A stretch of DNA of 16,550 bases from Stenotrophomonas sp. (lineage in GTDB: Bacteria; Pseudomonadota; Gammaproteobacteria; Xanthomonadales; Xanthomonadaceae): positions 1 to 16,550 of the forward strand of contig QFOV01000043.1 in assembly GCA_003248565.1 (NCBI GenBank). The letters run 5' to 3'. Within the stretch, counting starts at the first letter, position 1. The number at the start of each line of letters is the position of its first letter. Both the position numbers and the translations under genes were made by a program. The notes beneath the pieces were generated by a model. It was not told the origin of the DNA, did not search any database, and saw only the letters and a program-made list of their open reading frames with translations. This document shows, piece after piece, positions 1-6,916 of this stretch.

Positions 1-99
1 CACGCACAGGGTCATGGCGAACACGCCACTCCAGTGAGATGCAGCCTCGCCCAGCTCCGCACAGGCACGCACGGGCGTGCCGACGACGGGAGTCGACAT
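1..99 (-). CDS. MFS transporter, N-terminal fragment (runs off the window)
   Basis: Only the first 33 codons are inside the window; the gene continues past base 1. The ATG at 97-99 (minus) is preceded by AGAGG with a 6-base gap, a good ribosome binding site. The peptide begins MSTPVVGTPVRACAELG and then turns hydrophobic with SGVFAMTLCV, which matches the cytoplasmic N-terminus and first membrane helix of DHA1-type drug/sugar efflux MFS proteins (YdhP/AraJ-like). The family call rests on this short stretch and is tentative. It lies 231 bp downstream of the cupin gene on the same strand, too far to assume one transcript. Confidence 0.5.
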   Translation of the reverse strand, partial: MSTPVVGTPVRACAELGEAASHWSGVFAMTLCV

Positions 100-330
100 A
101 AGAAACCTCTTTACATGATGTTTGTATTGATCAGCAGCGCGGTGTTGCCGCGGTGTCGTCACAGAAGCGGACTCGTGGCGTCCAGAGCCACGGCGGGAAC
201 ATCGCCGTGTCGCGGGAACCAAGCCCTGTACGCAGCCGGCTTACTGCCACGTGGTCACAAAGACGCTTGAAGCCCTCGTGCACGCAGTGGGTCCTCCCCG
301 GCAAGATGCGAAGACAGGAACGGGGTGTGC
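100..330. other. Intergenic region, two hairpins, no gene seen
   Basis: No convincing coding frame on either strand. Two small inverted repeats are present: CGCGG/CCGCG at 138-142 and 148-152, and CACGGCG/CGCCGTG at 189-195 and 203-209. Neither is followed by a T-run in either direction, so they are not clear intrinsic terminators. The region must hold the promoter of the MFS gene that starts at 99. Confidence 0.4.
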
Positions 331-825
331 CTATTGAGCGTCGTGATACTGCTCATCACTCACCTGCTCCATCCACTCGACATTGCTGCCATCGAGAACA
401 CCAGTGACAGCCAGATGGGTCATGGCCGTCGTCGGCCCGGCACCATGCCAGTGTTTGACACCCGCCGGGCAGGTGATCACATCGCCCGACCGGATCTGCT
501 GCACAGGCTTGCCCCATTCCCGGGTAAGCCCCACCCCGGACATCACCACCAGACGCTGTCCTGCAGGGTGCGTATGCCAGGCCGAACGCGCGCCAGGCTC
601 GAAGGTCACCCAAGCGCCGGAGGCAGTGAGTACTGGGTCGGCAGACCACACCGGGTCGATGCGTACACGCCCGGTGAAATGTTCCGCACTGCCTGCGAGC
701 GATGGCCGGCTGCCAGCTTCCGAAACATGCTGCGTTGTTGAAGCTGCGGATACCGGCACTTCCGTGATCGCGGCCATCGGCACAGCCACCGCAATGAGCC
801 CAAGGCTCTTCAGTGAGTCCTGCAT
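331..825 (-). CDS. Exported cupin-domain protein, GtHNL-like metal site
   Basis: A 164-aa single-domain cupin. The start at 825 is chosen over an in-frame ATG at 885 because AAGGA sits 8 bases before it and because it yields a signal-peptide-like N-terminus (residues 1-28, ending VSA-AS). Cupin motif 1 is at about 78-97 with H84, H86 and Q90; motif 2 at 114-127 has P120, G122 and H125. Gln in place of the usual Glu gives the His-His-Gln-His set known from the manganese cupin hydroxynitrile lyase of Granulicella tundricola and relatives. Those enzymes cleave or form cyanohydrins, but most family members have no known substrate. The signal peptide is unusual for that group, so I would not assign the lyase reaction. 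It lies about 260 bp downstream of the alcohol dehydrogenase on the same strand. Confidence 0.8.
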   Translation of the reverse strand: MQDSLKSLGLIAVAVPMAAITEVPVSAASTTQHVSEAGSRPSLAGSAEHFTGRVRIDPVWSADPVLTASGAWVTFEPGARSAWHTHPAGQRLVVMSGVGLTREWGKPVQQIRSGDVITCPAGVKHWHGAGPTTAMTHLAVTGVLDGSNVEWMEQVSDEQYHDAQ

Positions 826-936
826 AGGTGTTCCTTGAGAGACCGGCCCCGCCAAGGCTTTGGACGGTCGGGAAGCGCCCAGCAACCATCAGGACGATGG
901 GCTGGCTGGATTCCATGGAAGATACGGGCGCCCTGA

Positions 937-955
937 GCTGATCCGCTTGATCAGC
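937..955. promoter_or_regulatory. Perfect dyad GCTGATC-N5-GATCAGC upstream of the cupin gene
   Basis: A 7-bp perfect inverted repeat with a 5-base spacer, about 112 bp upstream of the cupin start at 825. Its size and symmetry suit a dimeric regulator. The half-site shares GCTGAT with sequence in the LysR/alcohol dehydrogenase promoter region (2188-2193). Function is inferred; it could equally be a transcript hairpin. Confidence 0.3.
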
Positions 956-1026
956 ACTACCTGCCGGGCGACGTGGCATGGCGGCAACAGCAGTGAAAGC
1001 CGCCAGCAGGTCATGCGGCGCCTTCA

Positions 1027-1059
1027 CTGCAGCGCTGGCCGTCAGGGCCAACGCTGCAG
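1027..1059 (-). terminator. Strong hairpin downstream of the alcohol dehydrogenase
   Basis: Outer arms CTGCAGCG/CGCTGCAG (1027-1034, 1052-1059) and inner arms TGGCC/GGCCA (1036-1040, 1046-1050) stack with one C-A mismatch around a 5-base loop. It begins 26 bases after the dehydrogenase stop. There is no T-run after it on the minus strand, so it may stabilise the 3' end or assist termination rather than act as a classic intrinsic terminator. Confidence 0.4.
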
Positions 1060-1084
1060 GCAACTATCGACTCGGCAAGCCGCC

Positions 1085-2134
1085 TCAGCCGCCCATGGTG
1101 GCGTTGTCGATCACGAAGCGATACTTGATGTCGCCCTTGAGCATGCGCTCGTAGGCTTCGTTGATCTCCTCGGCACGGATCAACTCGATATCCGCCACGA
1201 TCTGGTGCTTCGCGCAGAAATCCAGCATCTCCTGGGTTTCCGGAATGCCGCCAATCATCGAACCGGCCAGGGTGCGACGCTTGGTGATCATGTTGAACAC
1301 ATTCGGCGACGGGTGTGGCGTGGCCGGCGCCCCCACCAGCACCATCGCACCGTCACGCTTGAGCAGCGCCAGGAAAGCATCCAGATCGTGCGGCGCGGCA
1401 ACCGTGTTGACGATCAGGTCGAAGCGCTTGCCCTGTGCTGCCATCGCTGCAGCATCACGCGACACCACCACTTCATCCGCACCCAGCGCCAGAGCAGCCT
1501 CGCGCTTGGACTCGGACGTGGTGAAGGCGATGACATGTGCGCCCATCGCATGGGCCAGCTTGATGCCCATATGGCCCAGACCGCCAATGCCGACCACGCC
1601 TACCGTCTTGCCAGGCCCGGCATTCCAGTGCTTGAGCGGCGAATAAGTGGTGATGCCGGCGCACAGCAGGGGCGCGACCGCGGCCAGCTGGTCTTCGGGG
1701 TGGCCGATGCGCAGCACATAACGCTCGTGAACCACGATTTCCTGCGAATAGCCGCCCAGCGTCCAACCCGGCGCATCCGCGGTAGCACCGTTGTAGGTGC
1801 CGACCATGCCGTCACAATAGTTTTCCAGCCCGGCATCGCAGTCGTCGCACTGCTTGCAGCTGTCGACGATGCAGCCGATACCCACCAGATCGCCGGGCTT
1901 GAAGCCACTCACGTGCGCGCCGACTGCGGCAACCCGGCCGACGATTTCATGACCAGGCACGCAAGGGAACTGGGTACCCGCCCATTCGGCACGCACCTGG
2001 TGCAGGTCGGAGTGGCAGATGCCGCAATAGGCGATGTCGATCTGCACATCGTGCGGCCCCGGCGCGCGACGGCTGATGTCCATCGACTCCAGCGGCTTGT
2101 CGGCGGCATAGGCGCCATAGGCTTTGACAGACAT
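1085..2134 (-). CDS. Zinc-dependent NAD(P) alcohol dehydrogenase / aldehyde reductase, YahK-like
   Basis: A 349-aa medium-chain dehydrogenase of the cinnamyl-alcohol-dehydrogenase branch (YahK/Ahr type), normal full length. These cytoplasmic enzymes interconvert aldehydes and primary alcohols, usually with NADPH. Catalytic zinc ligands are visible as C40 in CGICHSDLH, H62-E63 in GHE, and C158. Structural zinc is held by C93, C96, C99 and C107. The Rossmann glycine motif GIGGLGH is at 182-188, followed by TTSESKR in the cofactor-selecting loop, which fits NADPH. GGAG lies 5 bases before the ATG, fixing the start. It is divergent from the LysR gene across a 124-bp shared promoter region, so LysR control is likely. 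Natural substrate cannot be read from sequence. Confidence 0.93.
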   Translation of the reverse strand: MSVKAYGAYAADKPLESMDISRRAPGPHDVQIDIAYCGICHSDLHQVRAEWAGTQFPCVPGHEIVGRVAAVGAHVSGFKPGDLVGIGCIVDSCKQCDDCDAGLENYCDGMVGTYNGATADAPGWTLGGYSQEIVVHERYVLRIGHPEDQLAAVAPLLCAGITTYSPLKHWNAGPGKTVGVVGIGGLGHMGIKLAHAMGAHVIAFTTSESKREAALALGADEVVVSRDAAAMAAQGKRFDLIVNTVAAPHDLDAFLALLKRDGAMVLVGAPATPHPSPNVFNMITKRRTLAGSMIGGIPETQEMLDFCAKHQIVADIELIRAEEINEAYERMLKGDIKYRFVIDNATMGG

Positions 2135-2167
2135 GGGAACTCCGGCGGTGTTTGGGGAAGGTGGCCA

Positions 2168-2196
2168 TTGTCCACTGCGATCAATCGGCTGATAAG
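2168..2196 (+). promoter_or_regulatory. Candidate promoter of the LysR gene
   Basis: TTGTCC (2168-2173) and GATAAG (2191-2196) are separated by 17 bases, each matching 4 of 6 consensus positions. Placement about 60 bp before the LysR start is reasonable. A pattern match only. Confidence 0.25.
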
Positions 2197-2218
2197 GTAA
2201 TCAATGCTTCTAGCCACT

Positions 2219-2233
2219 ATTAGCTGAACTAAT
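2219..2233. promoter_or_regulatory. LysR-type operator palindrome ATTAG-N5-CTAAT
   Basis: A perfect 15-bp interrupted palindrome centred between the divergent dehydrogenase and LysR genes. It contains the T-N11-A pattern (T2220 to A2232) that defines LysR-family boxes. A wider pair, GGCTGAT at 2187-2193 and ATCAGCC at 2236-2242, brackets it, and TGAT-N6-ATCA lies at 2190-2203. LysR proteins normally bind such a site in front of their own gene and a divergent target. Binding is inferred. Confidence 0.55.
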
Positions 2234-2258
2234 CAATCAGCCGTGCCACACTGCAGCC

Positions 2259-3146
2259 ATGGCACGACGCAACCTCAATGATCTACTGGCCTTTGTCACC
2301 GTGGCGCGTGAAGGGAATTTCACCCGCGCGGGTGCACTGCTGGGCGTCTCGCAGTCCGCGCTCAGCCAGGCCATCAAAGCACTGGAAGAGCGGCTGCAGA
2401 TCCGCCTGCTCACCCGCACCACCCGCAGCGTCTCGCCCACTCCAGCAGGCGAGCGCCTGTTGCTGGCCATTGGCAACCGCTTTGACGAGATCGAAGCGGA
2501 GCTGGATGCACTCACCGAGCTGCGCGACAAGCCTGCCGGCTCCCTGCGCCTGACCTGCGGTGATCACTCGTTGCAGACCATCCTGCTACCCAAGCTGCTG
2601 CCGTTGATGCACCGCTATCCCGACATCCGCATCGAGTTCGACGTCAGCTATGCGCTGCGCGACATCGTCGCCGATCGCTTCGACGCGGGTGTGCGGTTGG
2701 GCGAAAGCATCGACAAGGACATGATCGCCCTGCCGATCAGCCCCAAAGTGCGCATGGCAGCAGCCGCTTCACCGGCCTATTTCGAAAAGCATCCGATCCC
2801 CAAGGTCCCTGCAGACCTGACCCGGCACAGTTGCATCAACATCCGCTTCGCCACCTCGGGCGGCTTGTACGTATGGGAATTCGAGCGCAACGGCAGGCAG
2901 GTGAACGTACGCGTCGAAAGCCAGGCGGTGTTCAACACCTCGCCGCCGATGGTGCAGGCGGCGCTGGATGGTCTTGGTATCACCTTCCTGCCGGAGGAAG
3001 AGTTCGGCGATCACATCGAGCAAGGCCGGCTGGTGCGTGTGCTGCAGAACTGGTGCCCGCCCTTCCCCGGCTATCACCTGTATTACCCCAGTCGCCGCCA
3101 GCATTCGGCTGCGTTCGCACTGGTGGTGGATGCACTGCGGATCTGA
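2259..3146 (+). CDS. LysR-family transcriptional regulator
   Basis: A 295-aa protein of standard LTTR length. The winged helix-turn-helix is at residues 5-63 (LNDLLAFVTVAREGNFTRAG, then SQSALSQAIKALEERL, ending in RTTRSVSPTPAGE). The periplasmic-binding-like effector domain fills about 90-295. The N-terminal pattern and the effector region (DAGVRLGE, with VWEFERNG near 210) are typical of the group next to oxidoreductase genes. It is divergent from the dehydrogenase and probably controls it through the palindrome at 2219-2233, with negative autoregulation usual for the family. The ribosome binding site is weak, but the start is supported by the conserved HTH beginning within a few residues. 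The inducer is unknown. Confidence 0.9.
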   Translation: MARRNLNDLLAFVTVAREGNFTRAGALLGVSQSALSQAIKALEERLQIRLLTRTTRSVSPTPAGERLLLAIGNRFDEIEAELDALTELRDKPAGSLRLTCGDHSLQTILLPKLLPLMHRYPDIRIEFDVSYALRDIVADRFDAGVRLGESIDKDMIALPISPKVRMAAAASPAYFEKHPIPKVPADLTRHSCINIRFATSGGLYVWEFERNGRQVNVRVESQAVFNTSPPMVQAALDGLGITFLPEEEFGDHIEQGRLVRVLQNWCPPFPGYHLYYPSRRQHSAAFALVVDALRI

Positions 3147-3151
3147 GGCCT

Positions 3152-3170
3152 GCAGTTGTGAAGCAACTGC
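3152..3170 (+). terminator. Hairpin after the LysR gene
   Basis: GCAGTTG and CAACTGC form a perfect 7-bp stem with a 5-base loop only 6 bases after the LysR stop. No T-run follows, so termination is plausible but unproven. Confidence 0.35.
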
Positions 3171-3185
3171 TCACCCAGGCTGCCA

Positions 3186-3229
3186 CAACGCAGCACAAGC
3201 AATCGCCAGCGCATCCGCTGGCTGCGTTG
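3186..3229. repeat. Two-part stem-loop between convergent genes (REP-like)
   Basis: Inner arms GCCAGCG/CGCTGGC (3205-3211, 3216-3222, 4-base loop) sit on outer arms CAACGCA/TGCGTTG (3186-3192, 3223-3229) with a one-sided 12-base bulge. It lies between the convergent LysR gene and the gene at 3277-3582. It resembles intergenic palindromic elements but lacks the GTAG mark of SMAG repeats. Confidence 0.3.
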
Positions 3230-3276
3230 CGCGGGACATCGGCCCGAGCGCAGCGCGATACTGCCGCCTACCAGAA

Positions 3277-3582
3277 TCACTTGAAAAGCTGGTTTCCTTT
3301 GCTGTGATGCCGGCGTACGAGTTCTTCCAGGTAGATATCCAGCGCGCCTCGCGCGTCCTCGGAGGTGTCCTTGTGCTTCAAGGCCCAGCTCAGTCGATCC
3401 ATCAGCACCGGGTCGCGGCAGTCCGCAAGGCTGCTTTCGTCCCATTGCCGGGCCTTGCGATAGCGTTTTGCACGCTCAGCCTGCGATAGCGGCGTATCGT
3501 AGAGTCGCGGCCGACCTCGCCGCTTTGCCGGGGGCGCAGCAAGAGGTGCTGCATCATCCGCCGCGCTTTGGTCATCAACCAT
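3277..3582 (-). CDS. Small basic hypothetical protein with AT-hook-like motif
   Basis: A 101-aa protein not assigned to a named family. The start at 3582 is chosen because GGGA precedes it by about 7 bases; ATGs at 3588 and 3624 are alternatives. Residues 15-45 are strongly basic: KRRGRPRLYD contains the RGRP core of an AT-hook, followed by LSQAERAKRYRKARQ. The GRPRxYD plus AERxxRYR pattern recurs in small proteobacterial proteins of unknown role. The C-terminal half (LMDRLSWALKHKDTSEDARG, then LDIYLEELVRR) looks helical and could dimerise. DNA binding in AT-rich minor grooves is inference. It is convergent with LysR. Confidence 0.65.
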   Translation of the reverse strand: MVDDQSAADDAAPLAAPPAKRRGRPRLYDTPLSQAERAKRYRKARQWDESSLADCRDPVLMDRLSWALKHKDTSEDARGALDIYLEELVRRHHSKGNQLFK

Positions 3583-3853
3583 TTTCATTTCCCGATCGAA
3601 CTGCGCCCAATAATAAAGTGGCACATCACTTATTGCGCGGATACTTCGAAAGAAGCTTCAACCGCGGCATGCTCGGCTCCAACCAGATCCGAAAGCCATG
3701 CGCAAAGCAAAAGGCAAGGCTGGGCCCCTCTATTGGGACGGGTCCTATGGCTGTGTCCAAGCGCTTGTCACACCATGGGCAGATGCTTGTGCGGCGCCAA
3801 TGGGCGTTCGCATACGTGTCTTGCTTTTGAGCTGCGGCTGGGAACATACAAAG

Positions 3854-4030
3854 ATGGACAAGAAATCCGCGGACGTCAGACGGCTGCTTATCGATTTCGC
3901 GCGACTCTCCACCCTCCAGAGGAATCTTTTCCTGGAGACACTCAACCTTTTCATGTACGCCTCGCCACAACGCAGGCGCAAGATCATGTTGCAGTGGGAA
4001 TCAGGGAAAACTCGAATGGATGCTGATTGA
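3854..4030 (+). CDS. Small hypothetical protein, 58 aa
   Basis: The open frame extends upstream to 3698, but the upstream part reads as non-coding. The ATG at 3854 has GGGA about 10 bases before it and opens a compact amphipathic helical protein (MDKKSADVRRLLIDFARLS, then QRNLFLETLNLFMYASPQRR). It has no signal peptide or membrane segment and no recognised domain. It is convergent with the response regulator gene at 4097. The composition looks protein-like, but the call is moderate given the length. Confidence 0.5.
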   Translation: MDKKSADVRRLLIDFARLSTLQRNLFLETLNLFMYASPQRRRKIMLQWESGKTRMDAD

Positions 4031-4096
4031 TCAGGCCTGCCGCCACAGCGGAAGGACGCGCGGGTTCGACTCTGGAATGCGTTGGCGTTCGCCTGC

Positions 4097-4777
4097 TCAA
4101 GAGGTAGTCGGGGTACCGCCTGAAGATGTCACCAGTCCATTCTCCATGGCGTAGCGCAGCAGATCGACATCTTTTTCGATCGACAGCTTCTCCATCGCAC
4201 TGGCCTTCTGCGTGCTTATGGTCTTCTTGCTGCGATGCAGGCGTTCGGCGATCTCGTTGACCGTCAGGCCCGAGGCATACAGCCGCACTACTTCCGATTC
4301 GCGGATGCTCAACACGCCTGCTGGGTTGCGGCTGCGCCTGTTCAGCTCGATCCCCTGAACCACCTTGTCGATGGTGGGTGAGTAATACTTGCCCCCGCTT
4401 TGGGCTGCGTGAACCGCTGGCACCAGATGCGTCAGCGCGTCCGACTTGCTGACGATGCACGTCACCCCCTGGGTAAGCAGCGTATGCAACACCGCCGGGT
4501 TATCAAGCATCGTGAGCACCACCAGCTTCACCTGAGGGTACCGCCTGGCAATCATGCCGAACAAGGCGATCCCATCGCCAAAATCGCCAGCCGGCATCGC
4601 ATAGTCTGAGATAACGACATCACATGCCACGCTGCCAAGCAGTGCCATCAGTTCCGTTGAGTCGGCGGCGGTCCCGACGAGGTTGAGGGTGGCCACTGAT
4701 GACAGCTCGTACTTCACCCCGGCGATCATGCCCGGGTGATCGTCGGCCAAGACCACCCTGATCTTGAAACCACTCAT
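4097..4777 (-). CDS. NarL/RcsB-like response regulator (BvgA/RocA type)
   Basis: A 226-aa two-domain regulator. The start at 4777 is chosen because GGAG lies 9 bases upstream; ATGs further out lack a site. The receiver domain is residues 5-125: acidic pair D12-D13 in ADDHP, phospho-acceptor D58 in VISDYAMP, switch T89 and K111, all present. A LuxR-type helix-turn-helix follows at about 157-203 (LSIRESEVVRLYASGLTVNE, then KKTISTQKASAMEKL). Both domains follow E. coli RcsB closely, including GDFGDGIAL and the KTIS..K.SAM.KL recognition segment. It should be a phosphorylation-switched DNA-binding activator. It lies downstream of the receiver-EAL gene in the same orientation after a 583-bp gap, and the likely cognate kinase survives only as a fragment at 6917-7290. 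Confidence 0.9.
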   Translation of the reverse strand: MSGFKIRVVLADDHPGMIAGVKYELSSVATLNLVGTAADSTELMALLGSVACDVVISDYAMPAGDFGDGIALFGMIARRYPQVKLVVLTMLDNPAVLHTLLTQGVTCIVSKSDALTHLVPAVHAAQSGGKYYSPTIDKVVQGIELNRRSRNPAGVLSIRESEVVRLYASGLTVNEIAERLHRSKKTISTQKASAMEKLSIEKDVDLLRYAMENGLVTSSGGTPTTS

Positions 4778-5360
4778 GACAAAGCTCTCCATGAAGTGCG
4801 CTGGCAGCTGGCCAATCCAGGCTGAGGGGGCATCCCCTGCCCTGCAAGGCACATCGGGACAGAATCTATGTCACATCACACTCAAAGACAAAGGCTTGTG
4901 CAAAAAATAGCTGATGATGTCCCGAACAAGGTCCTGGCGACTCATCGCCAAACCCCGGACTGACTCCGAGCGAGCACCCGACCTGGCAGGGATCGAGGCG
5001 CTGCAGCAGCGCCGGCTACGACGGGCTCGGGCATGCGCGCCATGCGTTGCCCCGATGCTCCAGGTCGAGAGAAACCAAGACAACGCACAGAACGGCCAAG
5101 CTACCTGCCAGGCACTCCACCCCGTCCATATCCCGGCAGCACCGTAGTACATCCGCACGTAAGCGCCCGCGAGCCATCCCCCGCGACTTTGGTCCCGCTC
5201 CGCTGCGCTGAGGCGCCATGCCCCTGCCAGCGCACCCCTGGCATGCGGCAAGGAGGGCAGCCTACTGGTACTGGCCCGAGCCCAGGCCCCCGGATCGCGG
5301 ATCCAGGCACCCTGTTCGACCTCGGCTGACGATTCAACCGGACCTCATCCCCAGGCTGAC
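4778..5360. other. 583-bp gap between the two response regulator genes
   Basis: No gene can be supported with confidence. On the minus strand an open frame at 4871-5251 contains one hydrophobic, tryptophan-rich stretch (GIWTGWSAWQVAWPF, then CALSWFLSTW) that could be a membrane helix, but its third-position GC is low for this genome, it lacks a ribosome binding site, and its remainder is low-quality Arg/Cys-rich sequence. A short dyad, GGATC-gcg-GATCC, lies at 5292-5304, downstream of the EAL gene. The gap may hold eroded genes from the same signalling locus. Confidence 0.4.
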
Positions 5361-6590
5361 TCAACTCTGCTGTGCAATGTATTGCACGTACTCGGCCTTG
5401 GGCATGGCACGGCTGTGCAGGTAACCCTGGGTGCTGTGGCAGCCCAGACTGCGGACCATATCCAGATCCAGATAGGTCTCGACGCCTTCAACAACCACAG
5501 TAGGGACCATCTGCCGCGCCATGGCGATGGTGTTGGCAAGCAGGCAGCGGGCATGGGCATGCGCACGGGCTTCCACCAACATGCTGCGGTTGATCTTCAA
5601 TTCGTTGAACGGCACTTGCAGCAACCTTTCCAACGAAGAGTCGCCGCTACCAAAATCATCAATGGCGCAGTTGAAACCACGCAGCCGCAGCTGGGCGACA
5701 GCACCGGCCAGCGCCGGATTGCATAGCTCGCCGCCATCCTCGGTGATTTCGATTACCACACGGCCCGGGTCAATCCCGGCGTGGTACGCATGATCAGCAA
5801 CCGATTGCGCCCATTGCACACCGGTTGCAACGCGGGCCGGAACATTGACAGCCATCAGCAGCGTGGATTCCGCCCCGCCGGCAGCAATACAGTCGAATGC
5901 GCAGGACAACATGTATTCGGTGAGGGATTCCAGCAGTCCTTCACGCTCAATCGCCGGAAGAAACTCAGCCGGACAGAGCACAGAGCCATCAGCACGATGC
6001 CAACGTGCCAACACCTCGGCCCCGCGCAGCACGCCGGTAAGCGCGCAATGCTGGGGCTGGAAATAGGCCTGGATCTGCTGATCCAGCAACGCCCCACGCA
6101 ACTCCTCACGTGAGAACCGCCGCACGCCGGGCTTGACCGGCGGCAGGCTGTCATCGGATGACACTGTCAGCTCGGCGGAAGCGGCAATGATCGTGCGGAT
6201 CTGCTCAGCCTTGAGTGGTTTACGCAGTGCTGCAATCACAGTGAGGCCGAGATGCGACGCATACGCCGATGCGGCATTCAGAATACGGCTGGGCTGGCTG
6301 CTGATGATCGCCAGACGCGCTTTGCGGCAGCGTTCAGCCATCAGCTCCATCAGCTGCAGACCGGTGAGATCGGTAAGATCCAGATCAAGAATCACCAGAT
6401 CCCAGCTACGTTCGCGCAGTGCAACCACCGCACAGGCGCCGTCCAAGGCTGAAGTCACTTCGGACACCCCTGATTGACGCAGCATCTTGATCATCGGAAT
6501 GTGCTGCAGTTCATTGCCATCAACCACCAGCGCGTTCTGGATCATCCTGGTTTCCGGTTGTGGCGAAAAATAGTGTGCGAGAGCGTTCAT
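5361..6590 (-). CDS. Receiver-EAL protein, c-di-GMP phosphodiesterase (RocR/SadR-like)
   Basis: A 409-aa cytoplasmic protein. The start at 6590 has GGAG 9 bases upstream; a GTG five codons earlier overlaps that site and is less likely. An N-terminal receiver domain (about 18-135) has D24, acceptor D69 in LVILDLDL and K124; the second acidic pocket residue is replaced by Gly, so phosphorylation may be weaker. An EAL domain follows (about 160-405). The signature motif reads EVL (192-194) instead of EAL, but metal and catalytic residues are otherwise present: E192, N249, E281, D311-D312, K332, E368, E371 and Q388. It should hydrolyse c-di-GMP to pGpG, with activity set by the receiver. The arrangement with an RcsB-like regulator resembles the Roc/Sad system of Pseudomonas, where such a protein antagonises the DNA-binding regulator. 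Confidence 0.9.
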   Translation of the reverse strand: MNALAHYFSPQPETRMIQNALVVDGNELQHIPMIKMLRQSGVSEVTSALDGACAVVALRERSWDLVILDLDLTDLTGLQLMELMAERCRKARLAIISSQPSRILNAASAYASHLGLTVIAALRKPLKAEQIRTIIAASAELTVSSDDSLPPVKPGVRRFSREELRGALLDQQIQAYFQPQHCALTGVLRGAEVLARWHRADGSVLCPAEFLPAIEREGLLESLTEYMLSCAFDCIAAGGAESTLLMAVNVPARVATGVQWAQSVADHAYHAGIDPGRVVIEITEDGGELCNPALAGAVAQLRLRGFNCAIDDFGSGDSSLERLLQVPFNELKINRSMLVEARAHAHARCLLANTIAMARQMVPTVVVEGVETYLDLDMVRSLGCHSTQGYLHSRAMPKAEYVQYIAQQS

Positions 6591-6916
6591 GGGTGTTGTC
6601 TCCACGCCAAGAGCGGCGATATCAGGGAAGCGGCTGTTTTCAGTGACGCCATTCTTCCAGCGCAGCCCCCGGGCCTACATCGGCCTAGTCCGAATATTCG
6701 TCTGATCCTCTCAGGGAACATCGTGAAACCGGGGCTTTTCGCAACACCAGCGGACAGCAGCCAATCGTGAGAGAAATCTCAAATGGACCATGACGCAGGG
6801 GCTGAGAGGGATGCGCCCCTCCGATCACCCGCCCGGACAAGCCCTTGAAGCGGCTGGGTCGGCTGGGTCGGCGCCAGCGCGGCATGTTTTATGTGCCGGG
6901 ATGGTGGCGTGACTGA
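6591..6916. other. Upstream region of the EAL gene, no intact gene
   Basis: No coding frame is convincing. It contains the 10-bp palindrome at 6691-6700, a tandem repeat of GGCTGGGTC (6852-6869), and a GC hairpin GGGGC/GCCCC at 6798-6819. It must include the promoter of the EAL gene and is where the missing 5' part of the divergent kinase gene would once have been. Confidence 0.4.
6691..6700. promoter_or_regulatory. Palindrome CGAATATTCG, possible RcsB-type operator
   Basis: A perfect 10-bp palindrome 101 bp upstream of the EAL gene. The core GAATATTC is shared with published RcsAB-box consensus forms (TAAGAATATTCTTA-like). An RcsB-like regulator is encoded next door, so autoregulation of the locus is a reasonable inference. 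A 10-bp palindrome can also occur by chance. Confidence 0.3.

Noticed and set aside
356..1063. 235-aa minus-strand frame upstream of and overlapping the cupin gene
   Set aside because: Its larger part is an out-of-frame reading of the cupin gene, and the unique N-terminal part resembles no known protein.
860..2200. 446-aa open frame on the plus strand
   Set aside because: It is antisense to the alcohol dehydrogenase, which has full family motifs; long antisense frames are expected at this GC content.
4871..5251. 126-aa minus-strand frame with a hydrophobic segment
   Set aside because: No ribosome binding site, weak third-position GC bias, Arg/Cys-rich remainder; kept only as part of the gap description.
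6798..6819. GGCTGAGAGGG resembling the start of a TPP riboswitch
   Set aside because: The second conserved half (the CTGATCC...GCGTAGGGA part) is absent and the neighbouring genes are not thiamine genes.
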